This document shows positions 6,598 to 13,866 of a stretch of 31,302 nt of DNA, in pieces (the first letter of the stretch is position 1; each line of letters starts with the position of its first letter). The notes beneath the pieces were generated by a model. It was not told the DNA's origin. It did no database searches and was given only the letters and a program-made list of their open reading frames with translations. This DNA comes from a virus: IMG/VR virus record IMGVR_UViG_3300010296_003308, positions 1 through 31,302 of that record; one strand, 5' to 3'. Made by a program: the position numbers and the translations under genes.

Positions 6598-7567
6598 GAA
6601 CAATCTTAGTTTTATGTTTTGCTAATACTGCGCCTATACAACTGCCAGGGTCACCTGGATTTGGAGGAACCCATATGTTAGTCCATTGATTTCTAATCTT
6701 ATCTATTGCATCTCTATTAAGGGCGCCACCGCCTGCAAGTGCTATATTACTAGACCCTGTTATTACTTTGGTCCATATACTGAGTACGTTCACGCAATAT
6801 TCAAATATAGCCTGTGTTGCTGCTGCTATATCATACATGTCTTGCTGTGACTGTAACTCAGGCCTCCACCACATACATCCTCTATGTAAATTTTCACGCA
6901 TATGAATATGATGGGGGTTACGACTTTCGTGGTCAACCTTAATAATTTCTTTGCGCATAATATGTGCTAATCTTTTAGGGTTACCTTTTTTAGCCCACTG
7001 GGCTACAAGATATTCGTCACGCTGTGGTACTAGCCCCATACGTTGTGTCATAGCACTGTAGAAAAGTCCTAGGCTATGTGGATAACCCTGGCTGTAAATC
7101 TTTTTAAGCCGATTATTCTTACCGTGCCATATAGTTAGGGTCTCAAACTCTCCTATACTGTCCAAACAAATTACAGCACAATCGTCGTGTGGTTGAGTGT
7201 AATATGCATAGGCAGCATGTGAAAGATGGTGTTGGGTATACGCAATAGGTGCTGTAATGTTCCAGCGTTTTAGATATCTGCGTATATTATTTTCTTTCCA
7301 CAACCACCCTTGTCCTGCTTTCCATTGTCTAAGAGTTTTGAGCCCAGGTCTTTCATACCAAACTATTTGGTCAGGGTTACCGTAGTCTAGGGCGTGTTTG
7401 ATAATATCACTATTCAAGTGGGGGTCATTAGGTACGCCACTGAAGTCTTTGGCTAACCCTGCCCATAGTAAACTTGTAGTTTCGTTAGGACCTAGGCCTT
7501 TGCGCCTAGTTTCAAATACTGCAACACTTGCATCATGACTGTTGCCAACCATACCCCATTTAATCAT
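6569..7567 (-). CDS. Carbamoyltransferase, NodU/CmcH type (Kae1-like domain only)
   Basis: The 332-aa protein matches the N-terminal Kae1/ASKHA-like half of O-carbamoyltransferases (NodU, CmcH, TobZ). It has NSHDASVAV (residues 9-17), the metal-binding HHLSHAAYAYY (113-123), CLDSIGE (134-140) and GGGALN (279-284). Full-length family members are near 550-600 aa and end in a YrdC-like domain that makes carbamoyl-adenylate; that half is absent here. It may transfer carbamoyl groups made by another enzyme. The ATG overlaps the stop of a DUF2061 gene. Its 3' end carries the -35 box of the gp41 promoter. Carbamoylation of a sugar or a nucleotide is possible; the substrate is not deducible. Confidence 0.82.
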   Translation of the reverse strand: MIKWGMVGNSHDASVAVFETRRKGLGPNETTSLLWAGLAKDFSGVPNDPHLNSDIIKHALDYGNPDQIVWYERPGLKTLRQWKAGQGWLWKENNIRRYLKRWNITAPIAYTQHHLSHAAYAYYTQPHDDCAVICLDSIGEFETLTIWHGKNNRLKKIYSQGYPHSLGLFYSAMTQRMGLVPQRDEYLVAQWAKKGNPKRLAHIMRKEIIKVDHESRNPHHIHMRENLHRGCMWWRPELQSQQDMYDIAAATQAIFEYCVNVLSIWTKVITGSSNIALAGGGALNRDAIDKIRNQWTNIWVPPNPGDPGSCIGAVLAKHKTKIVLDNQWYKKV

Positions 7568-7796
7568 TATTCATTGCTGTCCATGTTTTATGTAATATGT
7601 AAAACCAGAAACCATTAATACTAGGTTCAATAAGTGCAACTGCTCCTGCTTCCCATAGGCTTGCGCCTGTCATTACACTTACAACAGTCATTGCAATTAA
7701 CACATGACCGATTGTGTATATAATAGCAAGCGTAAGACTACTTTCTTTTACAATGCGTTTTAAAAACCTAAATATCCCATTTTCAAATTCTGTCAT
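7560..7796 (-). CDS. DUF2061-type small membrane protein (78 aa)
   Basis: Two hydrophobic segments (about residues 20-45 and 50-70) and the signature IEPSINGFWFYILHKTW place it with DUF2061-like two-helix membrane proteins. It should sit in the host inner membrane. Function is unknown. The ATG overlaps the stop of an upstream 51-aa gene as ATGA, and its own end overlaps the carbamoyltransferase start. A second, clearer DUF2061 paralogue lies at 12064-12276. Confidence 0.72.
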   Translation of the reverse strand: MTEFENGIFRFLKRIVKESSLTLAIIYTIGHVLIAMTVVSVMTGASLWEAGAVALIEPSINGFWFYILHKTWTAMNND

Positions 7797-7948
7797 TTAT
7801 ATATAAAAGGATCCCTTTTGCGTAATTCTTTTAGACGCCGTCTAAAACGTATTTCGTCTCTAATACGTATATAAGGCCAGGTAATAATGTTCCAAACCCC
7901 ATACAGAAAAGTTATTGTTGCATATTTTATCTTTTTCAACCAAACCAT
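7793..7948 (-). CDS. Small basic protein (51 aa)
   Basis: This short gene reads from ATG at 7948 to TGA at 7793. Its N-terminus is MVWLKKIKYA, followed by an aromatic-hydrophobic stretch that might lie on a membrane (residues 11-26), then a strongly basic half with repeated Arg and Lys. The start overlaps the end of the primase gene by 13 bases and the stop overlaps the next start as ATGA, which matches the coupling seen throughout. AAGAG precedes the ATG. It fills the only gap in this operon. The family is not recognised. A small membrane-associated or nucleic-acid-binding protein is possible. Confidence 0.65.
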   Translation of the reverse strand: MVWLKKIKYATITFLYGVWNIITWPYIRIRDEIRFRRRLKELRKRDPFIYK

Positions 7949-8934
7949 TTTTTTGCTCTTAACCTAATTTTTAACGGAGATTCTTCTGCACAAGACACAA
8001 TTCTATGTAGTGTATACAACCTACCGTGTCTTTCAACAGCATCTCCGATATCGTTTATATCGTCTGCCCAATCAGGCAAGCTCACTGACCAACCTAGGTC
8101 AATTGCGCTTTCAACAAGTTTGCTTCCTGCTTTGTCTCTATCTGGGACAACAATTATTTGCTTGTTTAGTCTATTTAACAACATTGCTTGCTGTTCGTTT
8201 ATTTCTGATCCGCCTAACGCACAGCCTTCTATGTGTAGTGCATCTAATTGTCCTTCGCAAACTATACAAAATATTTTATTAGGACGTTGTTCATCTATGT
8301 TAAACACATAACCCGGTTGTACTTCTGTAAGATACTTAGGTTGTTTGTTAGGTACAATAGTACGTCCTGTCCATCCTACAATTCGTCCTTCATAATAGAA
8401 CGGAATGATAAGTCTATCACGGTAACCTAAACTCGGAGACCAATGATAATCTATATCGTCAATGAGTAGTTTACGTTCTAGCATATACTGGAAGATACGC
8501 ACTATGTTTTCATCTAAGTGTCCGGCTTCGGCCCACTGATGTTTTGCAAGTGGTTCAGCATCGGTTGGCAACGAGACAGTATTGAACTCAGGTAGTGCTG
8601 CTATACGTGTTTTTGCTTCAACACCCTCATTCTCTCTCATCACTTCAAGTGCCACCTTGTTGATTATATCGTCAGGCGCTCCCATCCATTGTAAGAGCCT
8701 TCGCAACTTGTGTGAAAAGTTCCTGCCCGGTTGCCAACTTGCTTTGAACCCACAGTTAAAACAGTGATAACTAACCCCACCGTCTGGATTGGCGATTAGT
8801 CCACCGCGTCCGCGAGTGTCTGCTGAGTGCCCGTTATGATGACAGCACGGTGCATTAAAGGAGATCCATCCACTAGGCGTTTGCTTACGCTTAGATGGCA
8901 GGTATGTCAGAACTGTATCGTTTACTACACTCAT
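7936..8934 (-). CDS. 61: DNA primase, gp61-like (zinc finger plus TOPRIM)
   Basis: The 332-aa protein has an N-terminal zinc-binding segment (Cys/His cluster at residues 30-36, then CFNC at 58-61) and a TOPRIM domain with VCEGQLDA (225-232, catalytic Glu) and VVPDRDKAG (262-270, the DxD). It lays RNA primers for the lagging strand and acts with the gp41 helicase encoded downstream. Length is close to T4 gp61. It has its own consensus promoter directly before the ATG at 8934. Downstream follow a 51-aa protein, DUF2061 and carbamoyltransferase in overlapping frames. Confidence 0.9.
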   Translation of the reverse strand: MSVVNDTVLTYLPSKRKQTPSGWISFNAPCCHHNGHSADTRGRGGLIANPDGGVSYHCFNCGFKASWQPGRNFSHKLRRLLQWMGAPDDIINKVALEVMRENEGVEAKTRIAALPEFNTVSLPTDAEPLAKHQWAEAGHLDENIVRIFQYMLERKLLIDDIDYHWSPSLGYRDRLIIPFYYEGRIVGWTGRTIVPNKQPKYLTEVQPGYVFNIDEQRPNKIFCIVCEGQLDALHIEGCALGGSEINEQQAMLLNRLNKQIIVVPDRDKAGSKLVESAIDLGWSVSLPDWADDINDIGDAVERHGRLYTLHRIVSCAEESPLKIRLRAKKWFG

Positions 8935-8940
8935 ACTATT

Positions 8941-8969
8941 ATTATAGCGTAGTTGTGTAGTATTGTCAA
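8941..8969 (-). promoter_or_regulatory. Sigma70-type early promoter of primase gene
   Basis: On the minus strand TTGACA (8969-8964), a 17-base spacer and TATAAT (8946-8941) are a perfect consensus promoter. The primase ATG follows after 6 bases, so transcription should start at or next to the start codon. It occupies the whole gap between the virion-type gene and the primase gene. Confidence 0.85.
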
Positions 8970-9731
8970 TCAGTTTCTGACTAAAATTTGTGTAATTGTA
9001 CTTGAAGGATCTGTAGTTACTTTGAAACGTAAATGACTAAACACACCATTAAAGTTTACAGGAGTAGGCTCTGTTTCAGAACCACTAAAGGTTACAGTAT
9101 CAATATCTGCCCAATTCATATTATCAGATATTTGATCGTCAAGTGTACCTTGTATTACAAGATCTCCTGCAAATGCGTCTGTGTAAAATGCAGCAGTGTG
9201 CAATGCTTCGTTACCATTAATACCAGGTTCTGCTGTTATTACATCACTAGCCCAAACATCTGTTTCTATTTCAGTAAAAGAAGTAACAGAATGTGTTGCT
9301 AAAGGACCAGGCATAGTTCTAGCGTTTATAAACATTGTTGCATCATTATCGAAGTTGCTGTGAGAGTATGTTAGCGTTTTGGAGTCAGTTGTGTGCAGTA
9401 AGACATTATAACCTAAGTATTGTTGTTTTAAGTTTAGTAAATCGTTTTCAGTAATAGTAACACTAAACACACCTTTGGTGGCTGATACTATTCCTTCTTT
9501 TTCAATTACTAATGTTTTGTTTTCATCAAACGCATACACTTTTGGGGTATATGATGAAATATCTATTGGCTTTTGATCAGCGTTGAGAACTCTAAACTCT
9601 ACAACATTATCAACGCCTTTGTATAATTGTATTTGTCTTGTATACACTGGTCTGTACTCCGTAACGAATCCTGCCACATCTGCGACAATGTTAATTCTAT
9701 TTGTGACTAAATATCTAGGTATTAACTGCAT
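8970..9731 (-). CDS. Putative virion structural protein (253 aa)
   Basis: The N-terminal ~100 residues resemble the beta-rich baseplate/BppU-like fold found at the front of phage fibre and baseplate proteins (a segment of the type IQLYKGVDNVVEFRV then PIDISSY). The C-terminal ~75 residues (YTDAFAGDLVIQGTLDD onward, ending in ILVRN) resemble a module I associate with T4-like marine phage structural proteins. There are no cysteines or membrane segments. I place the start at ATG 9731 rather than GTG 9749, because the late box GATAAATA lies 5 bases before this ATG. It is the only likely structural gene in the window and sits between two non-structural blocks. Confidence 0.6.
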   Translation of the reverse strand: MQLIPRYLVTNRINIVADVAGFVTEYRPVYTRQIQLYKGVDNVVEFRVLNADQKPIDISSYTPKVYAFDENKTLVIEKEGIVSATKGVFSVTITENDLLNLKQQYLGYNVLLHTTDSKTLTYSHSNFDNDATMFINARTMPGPLATHSVTSFTEIETDVWASDVITAEPGINGNEALHTAAFYTDAFAGDLVIQGTLDDQISDNMNWADIDTVTFSGSETEPTPVNFNGVFSHLRFKVTTDPSSTITQILVRN

Positions 9732-9736
9732 AAGTA

Positions 9737-9744
9737 TATTTATC
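9737..9744 (-). promoter_or_regulatory. T4-type late promoter (GATAAATA)
   Basis: On the minus strand GATAAATA matches the T4 late box TATAAATA at 7 of 8 positions and ends 5 bases before the ATG at 9731. T4 late transcription starts about 6 bases after the box, which would be the A of the ATG. The late assignment fits the virion-type product. Confidence 0.6.
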
Positions 9745-9752
9745 GACACAAC

Positions 9753-10121
9753 ATGTTAACAAAAGAGATACAAGAAAAATTTCCATTTTTGTCCGTAGTT
9801 ACTTACGGAGGAGAAGAATTCGTAGGAATCATTATTAATCAAGACGCGGCTGTAACATCTATGTATGTTTACACTAATCTACGTTCACCAGAGGAAAAAC
9901 AAAAGTTTATCGAAATGGGCGAAACATGGTGGTGGGAATCAAATCGTTTGATTCCGATTAATATCTTTCTAAAAAGAGATATGGATCCGTTTAAGTATTC
10001 TATTACTACAATGAATTCAAAAGACGTAAGGGTAGTAATCGGTCCTTGCGTAAATTTAAGTGATTTAAGTATTAAAAGAGTTAAAAGAAAATCAATACAA
10101 TTAGTTAAGCGTCCAAAGTAA
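9753..10121 (+). CDS. Conserved hypothetical protein (122 aa)
   Basis: This plus-strand gene is divergent from the virion-type gene (21 bases between starts) and convergent with the methyltransferase gene, which it overlaps by 17 bases. The protein has a compact beta-rich N-terminal part, a WWWESNRLIPINIF segment (about residues 60-73) and a basic C-terminal tail. I recall similar proteins as conserved hypotheticals in T4-like marine phages, but no function is known to me. There is no clear ribosome-binding site or plus-strand promoter. The overlap on both sides and the even codon use argue that it is real. Confidence 0.72.
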   Translation: MLTKEIQEKFPFLSVVTYGGEEFVGIIINQDAAVTSMYVYTNLRSPEEKQKFIEMGETWWWESNRLIPINIFLKRDMDPFKYSITTMNSKDVRVVIGPCVNLSDLSIKRVKRKSIQLVKRPK

Positions 10122-10605
10122 ACCAAACATTGTTAGGACCAACATCATAATTAACTACTAATTCGTTTACTGCTTTGTTTACACCAGGATAGTCTATATC
10201 ATGACCACTAAGAATTCCATTACGATTAACTTTTGTTTTATAAGCATAAATGTCATTCTTGCAGCCTTCATAATTATGGTCAGCATCTATAAAAATTAAA
10301 TCTACATCAGGTATATCATTTGCAACTTGCGAACTATTGCCTAAAACTGGTATTAGTCTGTTACCATATTTTTCTTTTATAGTACTATTATAAAATCCTG
10401 TTATACTTAGATCAATTCCGTAAATAGTTAATTCAGGACAGTTGTCTAATAGATAGAAAGTAGTGCGTCCGTCTCTGACCCCAACTTCTGCCATACTAGT
10501 GTAATTATTTTCTTTTATAAGATATTCTAAAAAATATTTTCTATTAGGTTTGTTATTCCAACTAATAGTCATTGGAATAGTTAATAAGTCATTACGCCTT
10601 GCCAT
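10105..10605 (-). CDS. Class I SAM methyltransferase (166 aa)
   Basis: Motif I is EVGVRDGRTTFYLL (from about residue 40), followed by an acidic residue in YGIDLS and a motif VDLIFIDADHNYEG typical of the Methyltransf_24-like group, which acts on small molecules or sugars. The length of 166 aa is compact but complete for the Rossmann core. The ATG at 10605 overlaps the end of the mini-DnaE gene by 14 bases. It is the last gene of the 10-kb operon and its 3' end overlaps the convergent gene by 17 bases. The substrate is unknown. Confidence 0.78.
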   Translation of the reverse strand: MARRNDLLTIPMTISWNNKPNRKYFLEYLIKENNYTSMAEVGVRDGRTTFYLLDNCPELTIYGIDLSITGFYNSTIKEKYGNRLIPVLGNSSQVANDIPDVDLIFIDADHNYEGCKNDIYAYKTKVNRNGILSGHDIDYPGVNKAVNELVVNYDVGPNNVWFTLDA

Positions 10606-11158
10606 TTAATTGCTCACAAATTAAATTAGCGTGTACTACAACACTCATTGCGTATGCAACAGCATGCGCTTTCTTAAAATAGTATTCATCATTCTCCGGC
10701 TTCACCCAAACTTCCTTCATTATATCCGTCCATGTCTTCCCAATCAAGTGCCTCTTTGCTGGCCGGATAATTGCTAGGACGGCAGCTAATTGTTCCACGG
10801 AAGTAGGGGAGAGTTTTTTCACTACCGTCCCATGCCCGTTCAAATGAAATAGTTGATCTACAAATTCTGGATGTGTAAACAGTTCCCATAATGGTTCCCT
10901 CGACATTAAGTCTTTTAAATGCTGTTCATCTCTAATATCTTTGTATATAGAGACGTTAAGAAAGTCCAACTTAAAATAACCTCTGTCTTCAGCAGTCTTA
11001 TAATCAATAGTAGATAAGTTGTCAACAGGGTTGTGCGGTATCTCCGTTACATAGATACCTGTATTATGCTTTTTATCTGTATCAAGTTTTGCAATACGAT
11101 GCTGTATTTTCTCTAATACAATATCTCTATTAGCAAAGTCTATATCAATATCAGGCAT
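10592..11158 (-). CDS. Miniature DnaE-like (C-family DNA polymerase) protein
   Basis: The 188-aa protein aligns by eye with scattered core motifs of DNA polymerase III alpha. PDIDIDF (residues 2-8) corresponds to the palm motif with the two catalytic Asp residues (E. coli D401/D403). FKLDFLN (62-68) corresponds to the third Asp motif (D555). LAAVLAIIRPAKRHLIG (124-140) resembles the ALYRPGP region, and FKKAHAVAYA (161-170) resembles the FNKSHAAAYA motif. The PHP domain, thumb, Gly-Ser motif and everything after FNKSH are missing, and family members are about 1,100 aa. It may be a degenerate or repurposed polymerase core. Its start overlaps the peptide deformylase gene, and a methyltransferase follows. 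Confidence 0.65.
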   Translation of the reverse strand: MPDIDIDFANRDIVLEKIQHRIAKLDTDKKHNTGIYVTEIPHNPVDNLSTIDYKTAEDRGYFKLDFLNVSIYKDIRDEQHLKDLMSREPLWELFTHPEFVDQLFHLNGHGTVVKKLSPTSVEQLAAVLAIIRPAKRHLIGKTWTDIMKEVWVKPENDEYYFKKAHAVAYAMSVVVHANLICEQLNGKA

Positions 11159-11648
11159 ATTGCTTCTCTATTTTACGAGCCTTTTTTCTAGCCATGTCCC
11201 ATTTCAATTTACTACAACGATCTTTCATAGTTATTCCTAACAAATGATCTAATTCGTGTAGGTAACACTTAGCACTATAATCAACAATTTTAACTGTTTG
11301 TTGTTCTAGATTTTCATCATAAAATTGTGCAAGTATTTCTTTTGGACGTTTAATTTTAACAAATATATTTGGAAAACTTAAACAACCTTCATAATCGTCT
11401 TGTGTTCCGCTAGTGTATTGTAATACTGTAGGATTAATACAGATAGTAGAGTTTTCTACTTTGTCTCCCATTACAAAAACTTTTGCGTCCAATCCGATTT
11501 GATTTGCACTTAATCCAATACCATTCTTAGACAACATGAACTCGACCATCTGTTCTTTTAATTCTTTTGGATCAAATCCAGGATTTTCAACGTCAACATC
11601 CTTGACTTCTTTTTCTAAAAATTCATTTGGAAAGTACAATAGTTCCAT
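11151..11648 (-). CDS. def: Peptide deformylase
   Basis: All three family motifs are present: GIGLSANQ (residues 43-50, GxGLAAxQ type), EGCLS (87-91, metal-binding Cys) and HELDH (131-135, two metal-binding His and the catalytic Glu). It removes the formyl group from the N-terminal Met of nascent proteins. The length of 165 aa is usual, with a basic C-terminal helix. Phage-encoded deformylases are known from marine phages. The start overlaps the preceding stop as TAATG, and the end overlaps the mini-DnaE start, so it is co-translated with both. Confidence 0.95.
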   Translation of the reverse strand: MELLYFPNEFLEKEVKDVDVENPGFDPKELKEQMVEFMLSKNGIGLSANQIGLDAKVFVMGDKVENSTICINPTVLQYTSGTQDDYEGCLSFPNIFVKIKRPKEILAQFYDENLEQQTVKIVDYSAKCYLHELDHLLGITMKDRCSKLKWDMARKKARKIEKQYA

Positions 11649-12061
11649 TATAATTTACCTTCTTCTCTTAGTTTAGCTCTAATTTTAGTTGCACTAATAT
11701 TGTGGATTTCTTCGCCCAAGTCGTGTTGTGTAAATGTATATCCTACGCCTCGACCATAACTTATATCTACAATATTAGGAACTAACATAACTGTATATTC
11801 TTCTTGATATTCAAACCCTTCTTCTCTTAATGCATTAATAATATTACTCTTAACTGTATTAAAATTGAATGGATTATCATCTTGTTTTACTGTACGCCCT
11901 GCACCAGCGTCTTCGCCAACAATACCACCGACATCACGTACCTGGATACAAACTTGTCCTATGTCCATTAACGCCTTTTTAAATAGCGCAGTGTGTCCAG
12001 GATGCCATGGTTGCCAACGTCCTAGCATTTGTGCTGTAGGCTTTTGCCAATCGAAACTCAT
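11648..12061 (-). CDS. Nucleotidyltransferase, NMNAT/cytidylyltransferase superfamily
   Basis: GRWQPWHPGH (residues 14-23) holds the HxGH nucleotide-binding motif, and ISATKIR (122-128) is the ISxTxIR motif of the same superfamily. The 137-aa size is a minimal Rossmann nucleotidyltransferase domain. The GRxQPxHxGH form is closest to NMN adenylyltransferases (NadM-like), suggesting a role in NAD salvage, though the true nucleotide and acceptor are not deducible. No Nudix domain is fused. It is coupled to DUF2061 upstream and deformylase downstream. Confidence 0.75.
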   Translation of the reverse strand: MSFDWQKPTAQMLGRWQPWHPGHTALFKKALMDIGQVCIQVRDVGGIVGEDAGAGRTVKQDDNPFNFNTVKSNIINALREEGFEYQEEYTVMLVPNIVDISYGRGVGYTFTQHDLGEEIHNISATKIRAKLREEGKL

Positions 12062-12063
12062 AT

Positions 12064-12276
12064 TTATTTAACTCCGTAGTTAATGTGTTTATACCATACA
12101 CGTTCATGAGCATAATACAAAACAAACTTAATAACTAAGTCTGTTATGAATACTGCTCCAACTGCTTTGGGTGGCAGTCCGAACATATATGCAATTATTG
12201 CAGTTGTTATACTTGCTATAATACGCCATGTTATTGCTTTTGCTAAATGGCGCTTTGCTGATACTTTTTCTTCCAT
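12064..12276 (-). CDS. DUF2061 membrane protein (70 aa)
   Basis: This is a clear DUF2061 member: an N-terminal basic stretch (SAKRHLAKAITWRI), a first hydrophobic helix (about residues 18-34), a second one (38-56) and the YYAHERVWYKHINYG ending typical of the family. It should be an inner-membrane protein of unknown function. It directly follows the APS-kinase-like gene, with which DUF2061 genes are sometimes paired. A paralogue lies at 7560-7796. Confidence 0.85.
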   Translation of the reverse strand: MEEKVSAKRHLAKAITWRIIASITTAIIAYMFGLPPKAVGAVFITDLVIKFVLYYAHERVWYKHINYGVK

Positions 12277-12729
12277 TTAGCAACCTGTAAGAATTCCTTC
12301 ATCATAAATTCTCAATGACTGAATAGCACTTGCTAAGTTTTCTACTTCGCCTTCTTCTTCAACAAGGTGTTTTGTTATATGGAAATCTACAGTTGAAGGT
12401 TTTTCGAACATTTTATTAGTGTCTTCAAATCTACCTTCTTCAATAGTATCTACCCAAATTGAAATATCTGCTTCAAAAATATATCGTGTTAGTTCTGTTG
12501 GGCAAACAAAATCACAAATTACATTGCGGCCACAACCTTTTTCATAATCTGCTATATTACACATACGACGAGCTTGGCGTGTTCTAGCCTCTTCGCTAAA
12601 CTCCCAATCGTTTGCCATTTTGCGAACTTCGTCTGCATTAAACCAAGCACAGTCTGGTAAATGCTTTTGCAATCTTTCAGCCAGCCAGGTCTTACCTGCG
12701 CCTGGCAATCCAAAGATTAAAATTTTCAT
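12277..12729 (-). CDS. Adenylylsulfate (APS) kinase-like P-loop protein
   Basis: Walker A GLPGAGKT (residues 7-14) is followed by WFNADEVR (29-36), replacing the usual LDGDxxR of APS kinases, then FSEEART (44-50) and VICDFVCPTELTR (70-82), which parallel FSxxDR and the VISxxxP segment. WVDT (92-95) and a STVDFHI segment (112-118) complete a CysC-like pattern. An APS kinase would make PAPS, the sulfate donor for the three sulfotransferase-like proteins in this window. The GDxxR motif has become ADEVR, so another small-molecule kinase remains possible. The ATG overlaps the zinc-finger gene stop as ATGA. Confidence 0.68.
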   Translation of the reverse strand: MKILIFGLPGAGKTWLAERLQKHLPDCAWFNADEVRKMANDWEFSEEARTRQARRMCNIADYEKGCGRNVICDFVCPTELTRYIFEADISIWVDTIEEGRFEDTNKMFEKPSTVDFHITKHLVEEEGEVENLASAIQSLRIYDEGILTGC

Positions 12730-13415
12730 AAGTTAGATTCCTTCACAACATCTTTTACTAATTGAACATCTGTAGGATGGCGTCTAAATCTTAACGCCCA
12801 ATGTTCAGGGTTGATTACATGATAAACTAGACTTAACTGTTCATCATTAAATTTATTTAACATTTCTTTGCCGTCGTTACAATTAAGAATGAGCCAAGGA
12901 GATATTTTTCCATCTTTGATATCCCAAACTGCTCTATTTAAACTTACATATCTAAAATAATGATTCCAAGGCGAACTTTTATCTTCAGCCCATTCCATCA
13001 TATTTTTAACACTACGTTCAAGTGCTGTTGCTACATCTTCTTTTAATATTAAATCAAGTGCATATTTTTCATACATTTCATCTCTACACCAGTGATCTAA
13101 TTTAACACCACTAGTTACGACATGATCAATATAACGCTCAGGATATAGAGGACGCACATTATTGACAAACGATCCGAACTTGACAAACGCATTGTAGTAA
13201 GGCGAGTTACAAAAGTCTTCATATGTTTTTTCTTTCCTAGCACCTGCACTTAGTTTATAAAATCTTTGAAATGCATAAAATCCAAATCGTACACGTTTTT
13301 CATCTTTTTGCAATGCACGTCTTTTCTTTTCACACATATGAGCTGCAAGAGTTTTTTCTCTTACGTATCCGCTTCCGCAGTATTCACACACATATGGTTT
13401 ATCAGAGTTTGACAT
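12726..13415 (-). CDS. Zinc-finger-containing hypothetical protein (229 aa)
   Basis: The N-terminus has a CCHC-type finger: CEYCGSGY, then H and C in AAHMCEKK. This is followed by a long helical and aromatic region without a recognised domain. I place the start at ATG 13415, overlapping the preceding gene by 14 bases; ATG 13424 is an alternative, and the long TTG reading from 13472 would overlap by 71 bases. The position after a clamp-loader-like gene suggests DNA or RNA binding during replication or late transcription, but no catalytic motif is visible. Confidence 0.68.
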   Translation of the reverse strand: MSNSDKPYVCEYCGSGYVREKTLAAHMCEKKRRALQKDEKRVRFGFYAFQRFYKLSAGARKEKTYEDFCNSPYYNAFVKFGSFVNNVRPLYPERYIDHVVTSGVKLDHWCRDEMYEKYALDLILKEDVATALERSVKNMMEWAEDKSSPWNHYFRYVSLNRAVWDIKDGKISPWLILNCNDGKEMLNKFNDEQLSLVYHVINPEHWALRFRRHPTDVQLVKDVVKESNL

Positions 13416-13866
13416 CAACTCCATGCTCTTCAGCCAACTGCTTGATTTCTTTTTTTGTAGATATTCTAGCAAGTAATTCTACCTCATCTTCTTTCATATT
13501 TGGATATATTGATTTTAAAAAGTTAATAACCTTGCTATCATCTGCGTTTTTCTTTTTAAATCCAATCCAAGGATGGAATTCTTTTTTACCTGTGTTGCCG
13601 CATTGACAAAGTATTAACCATTGTAGTTTTGCTTCTTTGTTACCAAGCACTGCCCAGTTTTTATTGTAGTATTCGTTAGTCTTAAACACAGCAAGTTCTT
13701 GTTTTTCACGACTACCAGTAACACTGCTCATATACCTGTTTAAGTTCCACAAGTCACCTTTGATTTCTTTTTGGCCTTCTTCGCCAGCAGCATCCCACAT
13801 ATCAGTGATGCCGGCGTCAAGTGCCGGTATCATTTCTTTGAATAAATCAATGTGCTTGTTTGGCAT
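13402..13866 (-). CDS. 62: Probable clamp-loader small subunit, gp62-like
   Basis: The 154-aa protein has the pattern I associate with gp62 of T4-like marine phages: an N-terminal LFKEMIPALDAG helix, a central NRYMSSVTGSREKQELAVF, then a TNEYYNKNW segment, a KLQWLILCQCG helix and an HPWIGF turn. T4 gp62 joins four gp44 ATPases to load the gp45 clamp. The assignment is from memory of the pattern and is tentative. gp44 and gp45 are not in the window, whereas T4 keeps 45-44-62 together. Here it follows kdsB, overlapping its end. Confidence 0.5.
   Translation of the reverse strand: MPNKHIDLFKEMIPALDAGITDMWDAAGEEGQKEIKGDLWNLNRYMSSVTGSREKQELAVFKTNEYYNKNWAVLGNKEAKLQWLILCQCGNTGKKEFHPWIGFKKKNADDSKVINFLKSIYPNMKEDEVELLARISTKKEIKQLAEEHGVDVKL

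Noticed and set aside
5143-6603. Longer gp41 reading from TTG 6603
   Set aside because: It would begin upstream of the whole promoter for the gene and overlap the carbamoyltransferase; ATG 6561 follows TATAAT by 6 bases.
12059-12070. AATAAATA overlapping the start of the NMNAT-like gene as a late promoter
   Set aside because: The box runs into the ATG itself, unlike the N5 spacing elsewhere, and the gene is coupled to the operon upstream.
12726-13472. Longer zinc-finger protein from TTG 13472
   Set aside because: It would overlap the gp62-like gene by 71 bases; shorter ATG starts fit the usual overlaps of this genome.
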